A stretch of 64,000 bases of DNA from Pseudoxanthomonas sp. z9. GTDB taxonomy: Bacteria; Pseudomonadota; Gammaproteobacteria; Xanthomonadales; Xanthomonadaceae. The stretch spans positions 124,001 to 188,000 of the forward strand of contig NZ_VFID01000007.1 of the NCBI RefSeq assembly GCF_006542425.1, given 5' to 3'. The position numbers and the translations under genes are program-made. The notes beneath the pieces were generated by a model that searched no databases, was not told the DNA's origin, and was given only the letters and a program-made list of their open reading frames with translations. This document shows positions 8,649 to 18,057 of this stretch, in pieces; within the stretch, counting starts at the first letter, position 1, and each line of letters opens with the position of its first letter.

Positions 8649-9536
8649 TCAGCCTTTCGCCAGGCGCTGCCGCCACTGGGCGAGGAACACGGCGGTCGCC
8701 GAAGCCACGTTGAGGCTCTCCACCGCGCCGGTGCCGGGAATCGACAGGCGTGCATCGCAGGCGGCGGCCAGTTGCGGATCCATGCCCTCGCCCTCGGCGC
8801 CCATCACGTAGATCAGCCGTTCCGGCAAGCGCGCTGAGAACAGATCGCCGCCGCCGCGCACTACCGTGGCGGCCAGCGAGAAACCGGCGCCGCGCAATTG
8901 CGCGATGGCGTTGGCGGTGTTGCCCAGGCGCACCAGCGGCACCTGTTCCGCACCGCCCTCGGCGACCCGCGCCGCAGCACCGGACAGCGCCAGTCCACCC
9001 TGCGGCGGCAGCAGGATCGCCGATACGCCGAAGTGCGCGGCCGAACGCAGGATCGCGCCGAAGTTGTGCGGATTGCCGACCCCGTCCAGCCAGATCGCCA
9101 GTGCCGGACCGGCCGGCAGCGCGCGCAGCCAGTCGCCGGCCGACGTCGGCTCCACCTTCAGCACCTCGGCGACGATGCCCTCGTGGTGCTGGCTGGCGGC
9201 GAGCCGATCCAGATCATCCTCGGCCACCACCCGGTAACCGACGCGCTGCTTCACGCACCACGCCAGCAGCGCCTTGAACGCGGGAATCCGCGCCTCGATC
9301 AGGTAGAGCTTGCGGATTGCCTCCGGACGCCGTTCGAACACCGCGCGCACGGCGTTGATGCCGTACAGGCGCAATTCGTCGCGCGCGCCCATCGGCGCCC
9401 CCATCTGCGGCCCCGCCAACCCGCGCGCGTCATCGCGGGGCTCGGCGGGACGCGGCGCACGTGGCTGGCGCGGGCTCGCCGGACGGCCTGTGCCATGCGA
9501 TCGCGGCGGGGGCCGCTTGTCCCAGGGACCGCTCAT
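8649..9536 (-). CDS. SpoU/TrmH-family RNA 2'-O-methyltransferase, YfiF-like
   Basis: A 295-residue SPOUT methyltransferase that methylates a ribose 2'-OH in RNA from SAM. A basic, proline-rich N-terminal tail (1-50) precedes the substrate-binding domain (ELRLYGINAVRAVFERRP onward) and the knotted catalytic domain. All three SpoU motifs are present: VGNPHNFGAILRSAAHFG, VMGAEGEGMD and the C-terminal SIPGTGAVESLNVASATAV. The segment GAAARVAEGGAEQVPLVRL and the charged N-terminal tail fit E. coli YfiF better than RlmB; RlmB is the alternative, so the target nucleotide is not asserted. It begins one base after the symporter stop and is co-transcribed with it. Confidence 0.88.
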   Translation of the reverse strand: MSGPWDKRPPPRSHGTGRPASPRQPRAPRPAEPRDDARGLAGPQMGAPMGARDELRLYGINAVRAVFERRPEAIRKLYLIEARIPAFKALLAWCVKQRVGYRVVAEDDLDRLAASQHHEGIVAEVLKVEPTSAGDWLRALPAGPALAIWLDGVGNPHNFGAILRSAAHFGVSAILLPPQGGLALSGAAARVAEGGAEQVPLVRLGNTANAIAQLRGAGFSLAATVVRGGGDLFSARLPERLIYVMGAEGEGMDPQLAAACDARLSIPGTGAVESLNVASATAVFLAQWRQRLAKG

Positions 9537-9537
9537 G

Positions 9538-11037
9538 TCAGCCTTGCCGGTTCTTCCAGAAGTCGGCGTTCTTCACGCCCGCCACGTCCGGATCGAACAC
9601 CGGATCCAGGCCCAGCTTCTTCTGCCGCTCGTAGTCGCGCAGTGCCGCCATCGCCGGCTTGTGCAGGATCAGGATCGCGATGATGTTCAGCCACGCCATC
9701 AGGCCCACGCCGATGTCGCCCAGCGCCCAGGCGGTCTTGGCGTTGTGGAAGGCACCGAAGATGACCATGCCCATGATGCCCAGTCGCAGCAGCAGCACCG
9801 TCAGCGGACGACGCCGGTTGCCGTTGACGTAGCTCAGGTTGGTCTCGGCCATGTAGTAGTAGGCCATGATGGTGGTGAAGGCGAAGAAGAACAGCGCCAC
9901 CGCGACGAAGCCCGCGCCCCAGCCCGGCAGCACCGATTCCACCGCCGCCTGCGCGTAGCCCGGACCTTCCTCGACGCCCGGCGGCATGCCGCTGTACAGA
10001 TGCGCCCCGCCCGTGGGCGAATACACGTTGTACTTGCCGGTGGTCAGCACCAGGAACGCGGTCGAGGTGCACACCATCATGGTGTCGAAGTAGATCGCGA
10101 AGGCCTGCACGTAGCCCTGCTTGGCCGGGTGCGAGACCTCGGCGGCGGCGGCGGCGTGCGGGCCGGTGCCCTGGCCGGCCTCGTTGGCGTAGATGCCGCG
10201 CTTGACGCCCCACTCCACCGCCAGGCCCAGGATCGCGCCGAACGCGGCATGGGTGCCGAAGGCGCTGCTGAAGATGACGCGGAACATTTCCGGCACCAGC
10301 TCGGCGTTGAGCACCATCACCGTGACCGCCATCAGGATGAAGCCGGCGGCCATGAACGGCACCACGATCTCGGCGAAGTTGGCGATGCGCTTGACGCCGC
10401 CGAAGATGATCACCGCCAGCAGGATCGACACCGCGATGCCGATGCCCAGCTTGAATGCATCGCGTGCCGGCATCCCCAGCCACTGGCCGTCCATGGCGCC
10501 GCACAGCGACGTGCCCTGGCAGACGTTGGCGGCGCTGTCGGCAATCGCATTGGCCTGCACGCCCGGCATCAGGAAGCCGGTGGCGGCGATGGTGGCGATG
10601 GCGAACAGCAGCGCATACCACTTCAGACCCATCGCCTTTTCGATGTAGTAGGCCGGACCGCCGCGATACCGGCCTTCCGCATCCTTGACCTTGTAGATCT
10701 GCGCCAGCGTCGATTCGACATACGAGGTCGATGCGCCCAGGAAACCCATCACCCACATCCAGAACACCGCGCCGGGACCGCCGAAGGCAATCGCGGTGGC
10801 GACGCCGGCGATGTTGCCGATGCCGATGCGGCCGGCCATCGACATGGCCAGCGCCTGGAACGAGGACACGCCAGCCTCGGATTTCTGTCCGCTCACGGTC
10901 AGCCGCAGCATCTCCGCGAAACCGCGCACCTGCATGAAGCGGGTGCGGATGGTGAAATACAGGCCGGCGCCCAGGCACATGACGATCAGTGCCTTGCTCC
11001 AGATGATGCCGTTGACGGCATTGATGATGGCTTCCAC
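9538..11037 (-). CDS. Sodium:alanine/glycine symporter (AGCS family)
   Basis: An inner-membrane transporter of about 499 residues that takes up alanine, glycine or a related amino acid with Na+. Family marks include the N-terminal FTIRTRFMQVRGFAEMLRL, GRIGIGNIAGVATAIAFGGPGAVFWMW (the AGCS signature), GGPAYYIEKAMG, EWGVKRGIYANEAGQGTGPHAAAAAE and about eleven hydrophobic spans. I prefer the GTG at 11037 as start: GGGGAG precedes it by five bases and the family homology begins there. An in-frame ATG at 11097 would add 20 non-homologous residues and would cross the upstream terminator hairpin. Confidence 0.9.
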   Translation of the reverse strand: MEAIINAVNGIIWSKALIVMCLGAGLYFTIRTRFMQVRGFAEMLRLTVSGQKSEAGVSSFQALAMSMAGRIGIGNIAGVATAIAFGGPGAVFWMWVMGFLGASTSYVESTLAQIYKVKDAEGRYRGGPAYYIEKAMGLKWYALLFAIATIAATGFLMPGVQANAIADSAANVCQGTSLCGAMDGQWLGMPARDAFKLGIGIAVSILLAVIIFGGVKRIANFAEIVVPFMAAGFILMAVTVMVLNAELVPEMFRVIFSSAFGTHAAFGAILGLAVEWGVKRGIYANEAGQGTGPHAAAAAEVSHPAKQGYVQAFAIYFDTMMVCTSTAFLVLTTGKYNVYSPTGGAHLYSGMPPGVEEGPGYAQAAVESVLPGWGAGFVAVALFFFAFTTIMAYYYMAETNLSYVNGNRRRPLTVLLLRLGIMGMVIFGAFHNAKTAWALGDIGVGLMAWLNIIAILILHKPAMAALRDYERQKKLGLDPVFDPDVAGVKNADFWKNRQG

Positions 11038-11053
11038 GCAGTCTCCCCTGCCC

Positions 11054-11080
11054 AAAAAGGAAAAGTCCCCGTCACCGGGG
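11054..11080 (-). terminator. Intrinsic terminator of the GNAT/RND operon
   Basis: Read on the minus strand: stem CCCCGG TGA CGGGG followed by ACTTTTCCTTTTT. It lies about 85 bases after the GNAT stop and just before the symporter start. Confidence 0.72.
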
Positions 11081-11163
11081 GCCGGTCGATTCTCCACGAA
11101 TCGGCCCGGTCTGCGAAGCCCGGCCAGGGGGCCACCCCGCTGAACAGGGAAATCCAGGGTGTT

Positions 11164-11718
11164 TCAGTGCGTGGTCGGTACCCGCAGGCGGGAGAAGACC
11201 CGCAGATCGTGCAACTGCCCACCCTTGCGGATGGCATGGCGGAGCAGGCCTTCTTCCTGGAAGCCGTTCTTGAGCAGTACCCGCGCCGAAGCCGGATTGA
11301 TGTCCAGCACGTTGGCCTGCACGCGATGCAGTTGCAGGTGATCCATCACCCACGGCACGTAGGCCGCCACCACCCGGCTCATCAGTCCCCGGCCCCAGTA
11401 GCGGCGGCCGAGCCAGTATCCCATCTCGGCGCTGCCGCCACGCTCGCCCTGGCGCGGGTGCGCGCCGATGCCGCCGCAGGCGCGGCCGTCGATGTCGATG
11501 GCGAACACCGGATCGTTCAGATCCACCACCTCGCCGGCCAGGAACCGCCAGGCGTCCTCGCGCCGGTAGGGGTGCGGGAAGCGTTCGCTCAGGCCGCGCA
11601 CCACCTGCGCATCGTTGGCGTGGCGGAGCAGCCAGCGCGCGTCTTCCGCCCGCCAGCGCCGCAATGTGAACCCATCGCCCTGAACCACGCTGTCTTCCAT
11701 GCTTTCCAGATCAACCAT
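11164..11718 (-). CDS. GNAT-family N-acetyltransferase, RimJ/RimL-like
   Basis: A 184-residue acetyl-CoA-dependent N-acetyltransferase. The fold is recognisable from FTLRRWRAEDARWLLRHAND (strand 1 and helix 1), AEMGYWLGRRYWGRGLMSRVV (motif A with the acetyl-CoA pyrophosphate loop RRYWGRG) and LHRVQANVLDINPASARVLLKNGFQEEG (motif B), typical of the RimJ/RimL subgroup that modifies N-terminal or small-molecule amines. Its substrate is unknown. The start codon lies inside the end of the RND gene (8-base overlap), so translation is probably coupled to the pump; a second in-frame ATG at 11700 is possible. Confidence 0.88.
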   Translation of the reverse strand: MVDLESMEDSVVQGDGFTLRRWRAEDARWLLRHANDAQVVRGLSERFPHPYRREDAWRFLAGEVVDLNDPVFAIDIDGRACGGIGAHPRQGERGGSAEMGYWLGRRYWGRGLMSRVVAAYVPWVMDHLQLHRVQANVLDINPASARVLLKNGFQEEGLLRHAIRKGGQLHDLRVFSRLRVPTTH

Positions 11719-14700
11719 GACCGCCTACCGGGGGAGTTTCGTCTTCCAGCCGCTTCAGTTCGTGGGCCACGGCCTCGGGAGACCGCGTGAACGGTGCCAG
11801 CAGCGCGTAGAACGCCGGCACCACGTACAGCGACAGCAAGGTGGAGAAGGAGACACCGAAGATGACCACGATGCCGATCGTCGCGCGGCTGGCCGAACCC
11901 GGCCCACCGGCCACCACCAGCGGCACCGCGCCCATCACCGTGGCCACGGAGGTCATCAGGATCGGACGCAGGCGCACCTTCGAGGACTCGGCGATCGCCC
12001 GGGCCACGCTCATGCCTTCATCGCGCAGCTGGTTGGCGAATTCGACGATGAGGATGCCGTTCTTCGCGGCCAGGCCGATCAGCATCACGATGCCGATCTG
12101 GCTGAACAGGTTGAGCGTGCCGCCGGTGACCCACAGGCCAATCAACGCGCCCAGCACCGCCAGCGGCACGGTCAGCATGATCACCAGCGGGTGGATGAAG
12201 CTCTCGAACTGCGCCGCCAGCACCAGGTAGACGATCAGCAGCGCCAAGGCGAAGGTCAGCAGCACCGCGCCGCCGGCCTTCAGGTACTCGCGGGATTCGC
12301 CCTTCCAGTCGATCTGCGCGTAGTCGGGCAGTTCCGCCTGCGCGGTCTGCTGGGCCCACTCCATCGCTTCGCCCAGCGTGTAGCCGGGCGCCAGCGAGGC
12401 GGTCAGGGTGATCGCGCGCAGGCGGTTGAAGCGGTTGAAGCTGCCCGGCTCGGCGATTTCCGACAGCGTCACCAGGTTGGACAGCGGAATCAGGTCGCCC
12501 GAGCTGCCGCGCACATAGGTGTTGGCAAGGTCGGCCGGCGAGGAACGGCGCTCGCGGTCGGCCTGCATCAGCACGTCGTACTCCTCGCCGTTGTCGACGA
12601 AGGTGGTGACCTGGCGGGAACCCATCATGGTTTCCAGGGTGCGGCCGATTTCCTGCACCGACACGCCCAGATCGGCGGCGCGGCTGCGGTCGATGTTGAC
12701 CCGCATCTGCGGCCGGGTTTCCTTGTAGTCCGAGTCCACGCCGTACAGGCCGGGGTTCTGCTCCATCCGCGCCATCATCCGATCGCGCCACTGCGAGAGC
12801 TCGTTGTAGTCCGGACCGCCCAGCACCATCCGGAACGGCTGGCCGCCGCCGCGGACCAGGCCGGTGCGCTGGGAAGGCTGGGCGCGGATGCCCGGCATCT
12901 TCTCCAGCTGGCCGCGCACCGATTCCAGCACCTCGGTGGTGCTCTCGTGGCGCTTGCTCCAGTCCTGCAGGAACACGATCACCTGCCCGGTGTGCATCTC
13001 CTCGCTCGCGCCAAAGCCGCCCGGCACGCGGGCGTTGGCGCGCTGGATCGGCTTGCCTTCGCCGATGTTGTCGGCGAACAGATGCTCGACCTGCTGGATC
13101 TGTTTCACGGTGTAATCGAAGCCCGCGCCTTCCGGTCCCTGGATGGAGACGAAGAACGAGCCGCGATCCTCCATCGGCGCCAGTTCCTTGGGCACGCGTA
13201 GGCCCAGCAGCGCCGCCACCGCCAGGCACGCGCCCATCGCCACCAGCAGGATTACCAGGATGCGCCGGCCGGGCATCGCCACCATCCGCTGGACCTGGTG
13301 CCCGTAGCCGTCGCTGAGCCGGGCCAGCTGGCGATTCATCCAGGCGTTGAAACCCTTGGGCTTGCTGTGCGGCCGGACCAGCTTGGACGACATCATCGGG
13401 GTCAGGGTCAGGGCCACGAAGGCCGAGATCGCCACCGCCGCGGCAAGCGCCACCGACAGTTCGCGGAACAGGCGCCCGGTGTTGCCCTCCATGAAGCCGA
13501 CCGGCAGGAACACCGCCACCAGCACCGCGGTGGTGGCGATGACCGCGAAGGCCACCTGCGCGGTGCCGCGGCGTGCGGCCACCAGCGGTGGCTCGCCCAG
13601 ATCGGCACGGCGCTGGATGTTCTCCAGCACCACGATGGCGTCATCCACCACCAGGCCGATGCACAGCACCAGGGCGAGCAGGGTCAGCAGGTTGATCGAG
13701 AAGCCGAACGCGTACAGGGCGATGAACGAGGTGATCAGGCAGACCGGTACCGTCACCGCCGGGATCAACGCCGCGCGCAGGCTGCCCAGGAACAGCCAGA
13801 TCACCGCGAACACCAGGATCATCGCCTCCACCAGGGTGGCGTAGACGCGTTCGACCGACGCTTCGATGAACACGGTGCTGTCGTAGGCGACGAAGATCTG
13901 GGTGCCCTCCGGCAGGGTCGGACGGATCCGCTCGGCCGCGGCCCGCGCGGCACGGGCCACGTCCAGCGCGTTGGCGGTGGAGGTCTTGACGATGCCCAGG
14001 CCGACGTTGGGCTGGCCATTGCTGCGGAAGTAGGCGCGGCGCTCGGCGGTGGTCAGCTCCACCCGGGCGACGTCGCCCACACGCACCACGTAGCCGTCGG
14101 TGCCCTTGGTCAGCGGCATCCGCGCGAACTGCTCGGCGGTCATGTAGCCGCGCTCGACCCGCAGGGTGAAGTCGCGGGTTTCCGATTCGATGCGGCCGGC
14201 CGGCAGTTCGATGTTCTCGCGCCGCAGCGCCGCCTCCACGTCGCTGGCGGTGACGCCGCGCGCGGCCATCGCCGCGCGGTCCAGCCAGATCCGCATGGCG
14301 TAGCGCTGGGCGCCGCTGATGCGCACCTGGGCCACGCCGTCCAGCGCCGAGAGCTGATCGACGATGTAGCGATCGGCGTAGTCGGTCAGCTGCAGGGTGT
14401 CCATCTTGGTCGAACTCATGTTCAACCACAGGATCACGTCGGCATCGGCTTCCACCTTCTGCACTTCCGGCGGATCCGCCTCGTCGGGCATGCGATCCAT
14501 CACCCGGCTGACCTTGTCGCGCACGTCGTTGGCGGCGGCCTCGATGTCGCGGGTGAGGGTGAACTCGATGGTGACCTGCGAGCGGCCATTGGAACTGCGA
14601 GACTCGATGGTCTCGATGCCCTCGATGCCGGCCAGCGCGTCCTCCAGGATCTGGGTGACGCGGGTTTCCACCACCGCCGCCGACGCGCCCGGGTAGGTCA

Positions 14701-14845
14701 CCTCCACCGACACCACCGGCGGATCGATGTTCGGCAACTCCCGCAGGGTCAGGCGCATGAACGACATCACGCCCAGCACGATCAGCAGCAGGCTCATCAC
14801 CACGGCCAGCACCGGCCGCTTGATCGACAGGTCGGACAGCTTCAT
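11711..14845 (-). CDS. RND-superfamily multidrug efflux permease (AcrB/MexB-like)
   Basis: A 1044-residue inner-membrane proton/drug antiporter of the HAE1 class, full length for the family. N-terminal TM1 (IKRPVLAVVMSLLLIVLGV) is followed by the porter subdomains (YPGASAAVVETRVTQILED). TM4 holds the proton-relay motif GLVVDDAIVVLENIQR with its two essential Asp residues. The C-terminal half repeats the fold (GIVMLIGLAAKNGILIVEFANQ). The adaptor gene lies three bases upstream and GNAT overlaps the end. No outer-membrane factor gene is present, so the pump must borrow a TolC-like channel. Substrates are not evident; the closest-looking relatives are MexK/MdtB-type pumps. Confidence 0.95.
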   Translation of the reverse strand: MKLSDLSIKRPVLAVVMSLLLIVLGVMSFMRLTLRELPNIDPPVVSVEVTYPGASAAVVETRVTQILEDALAGIEGIETIESRSSNGRSQVTIEFTLTRDIEAAANDVRDKVSRVMDRMPDEADPPEVQKVEADADVILWLNMSSTKMDTLQLTDYADRYIVDQLSALDGVAQVRISGAQRYAMRIWLDRAAMAARGVTASDVEAALRRENIELPAGRIESETRDFTLRVERGYMTAEQFARMPLTKGTDGYVVRVGDVARVELTTAERRAYFRSNGQPNVGLGIVKTSTANALDVARAARAAAERIRPTLPEGTQIFVAYDSTVFIEASVERVYATLVEAMILVFAVIWLFLGSLRAALIPAVTVPVCLITSFIALYAFGFSINLLTLLALVLCIGLVVDDAIVVLENIQRRADLGEPPLVAARRGTAQVAFAVIATTAVLVAVFLPVGFMEGNTGRLFRELSVALAAAVAISAFVALTLTPMMSSKLVRPHSKPKGFNAWMNRQLARLSDGYGHQVQRMVAMPGRRILVILLVAMGACLAVAALLGLRVPKELAPMEDRGSFFVSIQGPEGAGFDYTVKQIQQVEHLFADNIGEGKPIQRANARVPGGFGASEEMHTGQVIVFLQDWSKRHESTTEVLESVRGQLEKMPGIRAQPSQRTGLVRGGGQPFRMVLGGPDYNELSQWRDRMMARMEQNPGLYGVDSDYKETRPQMRVNIDRSRAADLGVSVQEIGRTLETMMGSRQVTTFVDNGEEYDVLMQADRERRSSPADLANTYVRGSSGDLIPLSNLVTLSEIAEPGSFNRFNRLRAITLTASLAPGYTLGEAMEWAQQTAQAELPDYAQIDWKGESREYLKAGGAVLLTFALALLIVYLVLAAQFESFIHPLVIMLTVPLAVLGALIGLWVTGGTLNLFSQIGIVMLIGLAAKNGILIVEFANQLRDEGMSVARAIAESSKVRLRPILMTSVATVMGAVPLVVAGGPGSASRATIGIVVIFGVSFSTLLSLYVVPAFYALLAPFTRSPEAVAHELKRLEDETPPVGGHG

Positions 14846-14848
14846 GGT

Positions 14849-15943
14849 TCAGCCCTGTTTGGTGGCGGGCGCGGCGGCCGGCGGCGTGGCCGCGCCGGCC
14901 TCGGTGATCTTCGCGCCGGGACGCAGCTTGCCGGTGCCGTCCACCACGATGCGATCGCCGGTCTTCAGGCCCTCGGTGATCTCCACCCGACCCTCGCGAC
15001 GGACGCCGGTGCTCACGGTCACCTGCTCCACGCTGCTGTCGGCCTTGACCCGGTAGACGAAGGTATCGCGACCCACCTGCACCACCGCGATTTCGGGAAT
15101 CACCAGCGCCTGCCGCTCCGGCCGGAACAGGTTGACGTTGAGCAGCATGCCCGGGCGCAGCGCGCGATCCGGATTGGCGAACACCGCGCGCACGGTGACC
15201 GCGCGGGTGGCGGGGTCCACGCGCGCATCGACCGTTTCCACGATGCCTTCGAAGGTGCGGCCCGGCCAGGCGGCGGTGGTCGCGCTGACCGCGTCGCCAT
15301 TGCCGACCGTGGCCAGCGCCGCTTCCGGCACCTGGAAGTCCACGTACATCCGCGAAACATCGTCGAGGGTGGCGATGACGGTGCTGGCGGTGATCAGCGA
15401 ACCCGGGCTGACCTGGCGGATGCCCAGTACGCCGGCGAACGGTGCGCGCACCGTGCGATCGCCGATGTCGGCCTTCATCTGCTGCACGCGCGCGGCGGCG
15501 GCATCGCGCAGGGCCAATTGGGTGTCCAGGGTCGAACGGGCGACCAGTTGCTGTTCGGCCAGTTCCTTCTGCCGACGGTACAGGCGGTCGGCTTCGGCGT
15601 AGGTGGCCTCGGCCTGCTCCAGCGACGCCTTGGCGGCGTCGCCGCGCAGGGTCACCAGCACCTGCCCGGCCCTGGCGTCCTGCCCGCTTTCGAAGTGCAC
15701 GTCCTGGACGATTTCGCTGACTTTGGCGGTCAGGGTCACCGACTCGCGCGCCTTGGCCGTGCCCAGCGCCTCCAGGGTGTCACTCCACGCCGATGTCCGG
15801 ATTACCTGGGTGTTCACCGGCACCGGCCGATCCGCGCCCTGCCCGCCTCCGCCCGCGCCGGCGGATTTTTCTCCGCAGGCGGTCAACAGAAACATCGACG
15901 CGGCGACGACCAGCATCGCCCGGATTCCGGTTCGGCTCAGCAT
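14849..15943 (-). CDS. RND efflux periplasmic adaptor (membrane fusion protein), lipoprotein
   Basis: A 364-residue adaptor linking the RND permease to an outer-membrane channel. The N terminus is a lipoprotein signal with lipobox LTAC (MLSRTGIRAMLVVAASMFLLTAC). It is followed by the lipoyl half (FESGQDARAGQVLVTLRGD), an alpha-hairpin (ASLEQAEATYAEADRLYRRQKELA), the second lipoyl half (VRAPFAGVLGIRQVSPGSLI), a beta-barrel and a membrane-proximal domain (GLKTGDRIVVDGTGKLRPGAKI). It is the first gene of the adaptor-permease-GNAT unit. A perfect inverted repeat 26 bases before its start may be an operator. Confidence 0.93.
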   Translation of the reverse strand: MLSRTGIRAMLVVAASMFLLTACGEKSAGAGGGGQGADRPVPVNTQVIRTSAWSDTLEALGTAKARESVTLTAKVSEIVQDVHFESGQDARAGQVLVTLRGDAAKASLEQAEATYAEADRLYRRQKELAEQQLVARSTLDTQLALRDAAAARVQQMKADIGDRTVRAPFAGVLGIRQVSPGSLITASTVIATLDDVSRMYVDFQVPEAALATVGNGDAVSATTAAWPGRTFEGIVETVDARVDPATRAVTVRAVFANPDRALRPGMLLNVNLFRPERQALVIPEIAVVQVGRDTFVYRVKADSSVEQVTVSTGVRREGRVEITEGLKTGDRIVVDGTGKLRPGAKITEAGAATPPAAAPATKQG

Positions 15944-15968
15944 GAAAGTACCGTAATGATCGTTATCA

Positions 15969-15987
15969 CGTGAAGTTTACCTTCACG
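15969..15987. promoter_or_regulatory. Perfect inverted repeat, candidate operator of the RND operon
   Basis: CGTGAAG-TTTAC-CTTCACG, seven-base arms, lies just upstream of the adaptor start in the AT-richer promoter gap. Its size and position fit a TetR-type operator, but no regulator gene is adjacent. The function is inferred from symmetry and position only. Confidence 0.5.
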
Positions 15988-16056
15988 CCATGAACGAATA
16001 TGCGTACGGAAGCGTTGACAGGGCCATGACTAACGACCCTTGTGCGGCGTGGATCG

Positions 16057-18057
16057 CTAGCTCAGTCCCAGTTTTTCCAGGACCCGCAGCGCCAGTTGTT
16101 CCGGGCTCTCTGCGCCGGCATCCAGCCGCAGGTCGGGATGTTCCGGCGCTTCGTACGGCGAGTCAATGCCGGTGAAGTTGGGAATCAGGCCGGCACGCGC
16201 CTTGCGGTACAACCCCTTCACGTCGCGCTCCTCCGCGAGCGCCAGCGGCACGTCCACGAAGATCTCGAGGAACTCGTCTTCACCGAACCGCTCACGCGCC
16301 ATCTGCCGCTCGGCCCGGAACGGGGAAATGAAACTGACCAGCACGATCAATCCGGCGTCGGTCATCAGCCTGGCGACCTCGGCCACGCGACGGATGTTCT
16401 CCACCCGGTCCTCGGCGGTGAAGCCCAGATCCCGGTTCAGGCCATGGCGAACGTTGTCGCCGTCGAGAATGAAGCTGTGGTAGCCCAGCGCATGCAGGCG
16501 CTTGTCGACCAGGTTGGCCACGGTCGACTTGCCCGCACCGGACAGGCCGGTGAACCACAGCACCCGCGGCTGCTGGCCCTTGATGCGCGCGCGCGCCGCC
16601 TTGTCCACGTCCAGGTGCTGCCAGTGCACGTTGCCCGCGCGGCGCAGGGCGAAATCCAGCGTTCCCATCGCGACCGTGTGATTGCTCTGCCGATCGATGA
16701 GGATGAAGCCACCCAGCGCGCGGTTTTCGGCGTAGGGCGCGAATGCGATCGGTTCATCCAGGCTGAGATTGCAGTAGCCGACCTCGTTGAGTTCCAGGCG
16801 CTTGGCCGCCAGGTGCTCCTGGCTGTTGATGTCGATCCGGTGCTTGATCTCGCTGATCGAGGCGGCGACCGTGCGCGTGCCTATCTTCAGCCAATACGGA
16901 CGCCCCGGCAGCAGCGCGGCGTCGTCCATCCACAGCACGTGCGCGGCGAACTGATCGGCGACCTGTGGCGGATCGCCGGCGGCGGCGATGACGTCGCCGC
17001 GGCTGATGTCGATCTCGTCGTCCAGGGTCAGGGTGATCGCTTCGCCGGCACAGGCCAGTTCGCGGTCGCCATCCGGCCCGAGCACCCGCGCGATCTTGGA
17101 GCGCCGGCCCGAGGGCAGCGCCACGATCGCGTCGCCCGGACGTACCCGCCCCGCCGCCACGGTGCCGGCGAAGCCACGGAAATTCTGGTCCGGCCGGTTG
17201 ATCCACTGCACCGGCAAGCGAAACCCGCCTTCGGCACCCGTGTCGTTCACCGGCACGTTCTCCAGGTGCTGCAACAGGCTGGGACCGTCGTACCACGGCG
17301 TGCGCGCCGAACGCTCGATCAGGTTGTCGCCTTCCAGCGCCGACAGCGGCACGCACAGCACGTCGGTGATGCCCAGTTGCGCGGCCAGGGCGCGGTAGGC
17401 GGTGGCGATGCCGTCGAACACCACCGGGTCGAAGCCGACCAGATCCATCTTGTTGACCGCCAGCACCACGTGGCGGATGCCCAGCAGCGAGACGATGTAG
17501 CTGTGCCGGCGGGTCTGGGTGAGCAGGCCCTTGCGCGCGTCGACCAGCACCACGGCCAGATCCGCGGTGGACGCGCCGGTGGCCATGTTGCGGGTGTACT
17601 GCTCGTGCCCCGGGCAGTCGGCGACGATGAACTTGCGCCGCTCGGTGTCGAAGTAGCGGTAGGCCACGTCGATGGTGATGCCCTGCTCGCGCTCGGCGGC
17701 CAGGCCGTCCAGCAGCAGCGCGTAATCGATGTCGCCGCCGCGGGTGCCATGCCGGCGGCTGTCCTTCTGCAGCGCCGCCAGTTGATCATCGAACAGCCGC
17801 TTGCTGTCGTGCAGCAGGCGACCGATCAGCGTGCTCTTGCCATCGTCGACGCTGCCACAGGTGATGAAACGCAGCAGCGGCTTGGTTTCGTGCTGGCGCA
17901 GGTAGTCGGCGATGCTGGTGTTTTCGGGATTGGGGATTCGGGATTCGGGATTCGCAACGGCCGGCGCTTCCGCCAGCGGATCGCTTCCCGCTTTCCCTAA
18001 TCCCGAATCCCGGTTTTCAACGGCCGGATGGCCGGTCATCCCGAATCCCGGCTTCAT
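16057..18057 (-). CDS. cysNC: Bifunctional sulfate adenylyltransferase large subunit / APS kinase CysNC
   Basis: A 666-residue fusion. The N-terminal CysN GTPase drives ATP-sulfurylase (with CysD) to make APS; the C-terminal CysC kinase phosphorylates APS to PAPS. CysN shows the P-loop [10 protein letters not shown] (67-76), switch motif DCPGHEQY and NKMD. CysC shows [31 protein letters not shown] and the [13 protein letters not shown] end. Its ATG shares one base with the cysD stop (TGATG), so translation is coupled. Oddly, residues 1-47 are encoded by an intergenic-type repeat; usual CysN homology starts at [10 protein letters not shown] (48 onward) and no ATG, GTG or TTG lies in frame between the repeat and that point. 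A second ATG at 18039 is possible. Confidence 0.95.
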   Translation of the reverse strand: MKPGFGMTGHPAVENRDSGLGKAGSDPLAEAPAVANPESRIPNPENTSIADYLRQHETKPLLRFITCGSVDDGKSTLIGRLLHDSKRLFDDQLAALQKDSRRHGTRGGDIDYALLLDGLAAEREQGITIDVAYRYFDTERRKFIVADCPGHEQYTRNMATGASTADLAVVLVDARKGLLTQTRRHSYIVSLLGIRHVVLAVNKMDLVGFDPVVFDGIATAYRALAAQLGITDVLCVPLSALEGDNLIERSARTPWYDGPSLLQHLENVPVNDTGAEGGFRLPVQWINRPDQNFRGFAGTVAAGRVRPGDAIVALPSGRRSKIARVLGPDGDRELACAGEAITLTLDDEIDISRGDVIAAAGDPPQVADQFAAHVLWMDDAALLPGRPYWLKIGTRTVAASISEIKHRIDINSQEHLAAKRLELNEVGYCNLSLDEPIAFAPYAENRALGGFILIDRQSNHTVAMGTLDFALRRAGNVHWQHLDVDKAARARIKGQQPRVLWFTGLSGAGKSTVANLVDKRLHALGYHSFILDGDNVRHGLNRDLGFTAEDRVENIRRVAEVARLMTDAGLIVLVSFISPFRAERQMARERFGEDEFLEIFVDVPLALAEERDVKGLYRKARAGLIPNFTGIDSPYEAPEHPDLRLDAGAESPEQLALRVLEKLGLS
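17922..18050. repeat. GGGATTCGG-family inverted repeat inside the cysN 5' end
   Basis: Left arm: TTTCGGGATTGGGGATTCGG and further GGGATTCGG units (17922-17953). Right arm: CTAATCCCGAATCCCGGTTT (17998-18017), then the palindrome GGCCGGATGGCC and GGTCATCCCGAATCC. The right arm matches the element at 2884-2928. Here it is read through as CysN residues 3-46. Confidence 0.8.

Noticed and set aside
13298-15973. Plus-strand open frame (~890 codons) opposite the RND pump and adaptor
   Set aside because: It is antisense to clearly homologous efflux proteins and has no recognisable domain or balanced composition.
16042-18000. Plus-strand open frame (~650 codons) across the cysNC gene
   Set aside because: It is antisense to the well-supported bifunctional enzyme and rich in Arg, Gln and His.
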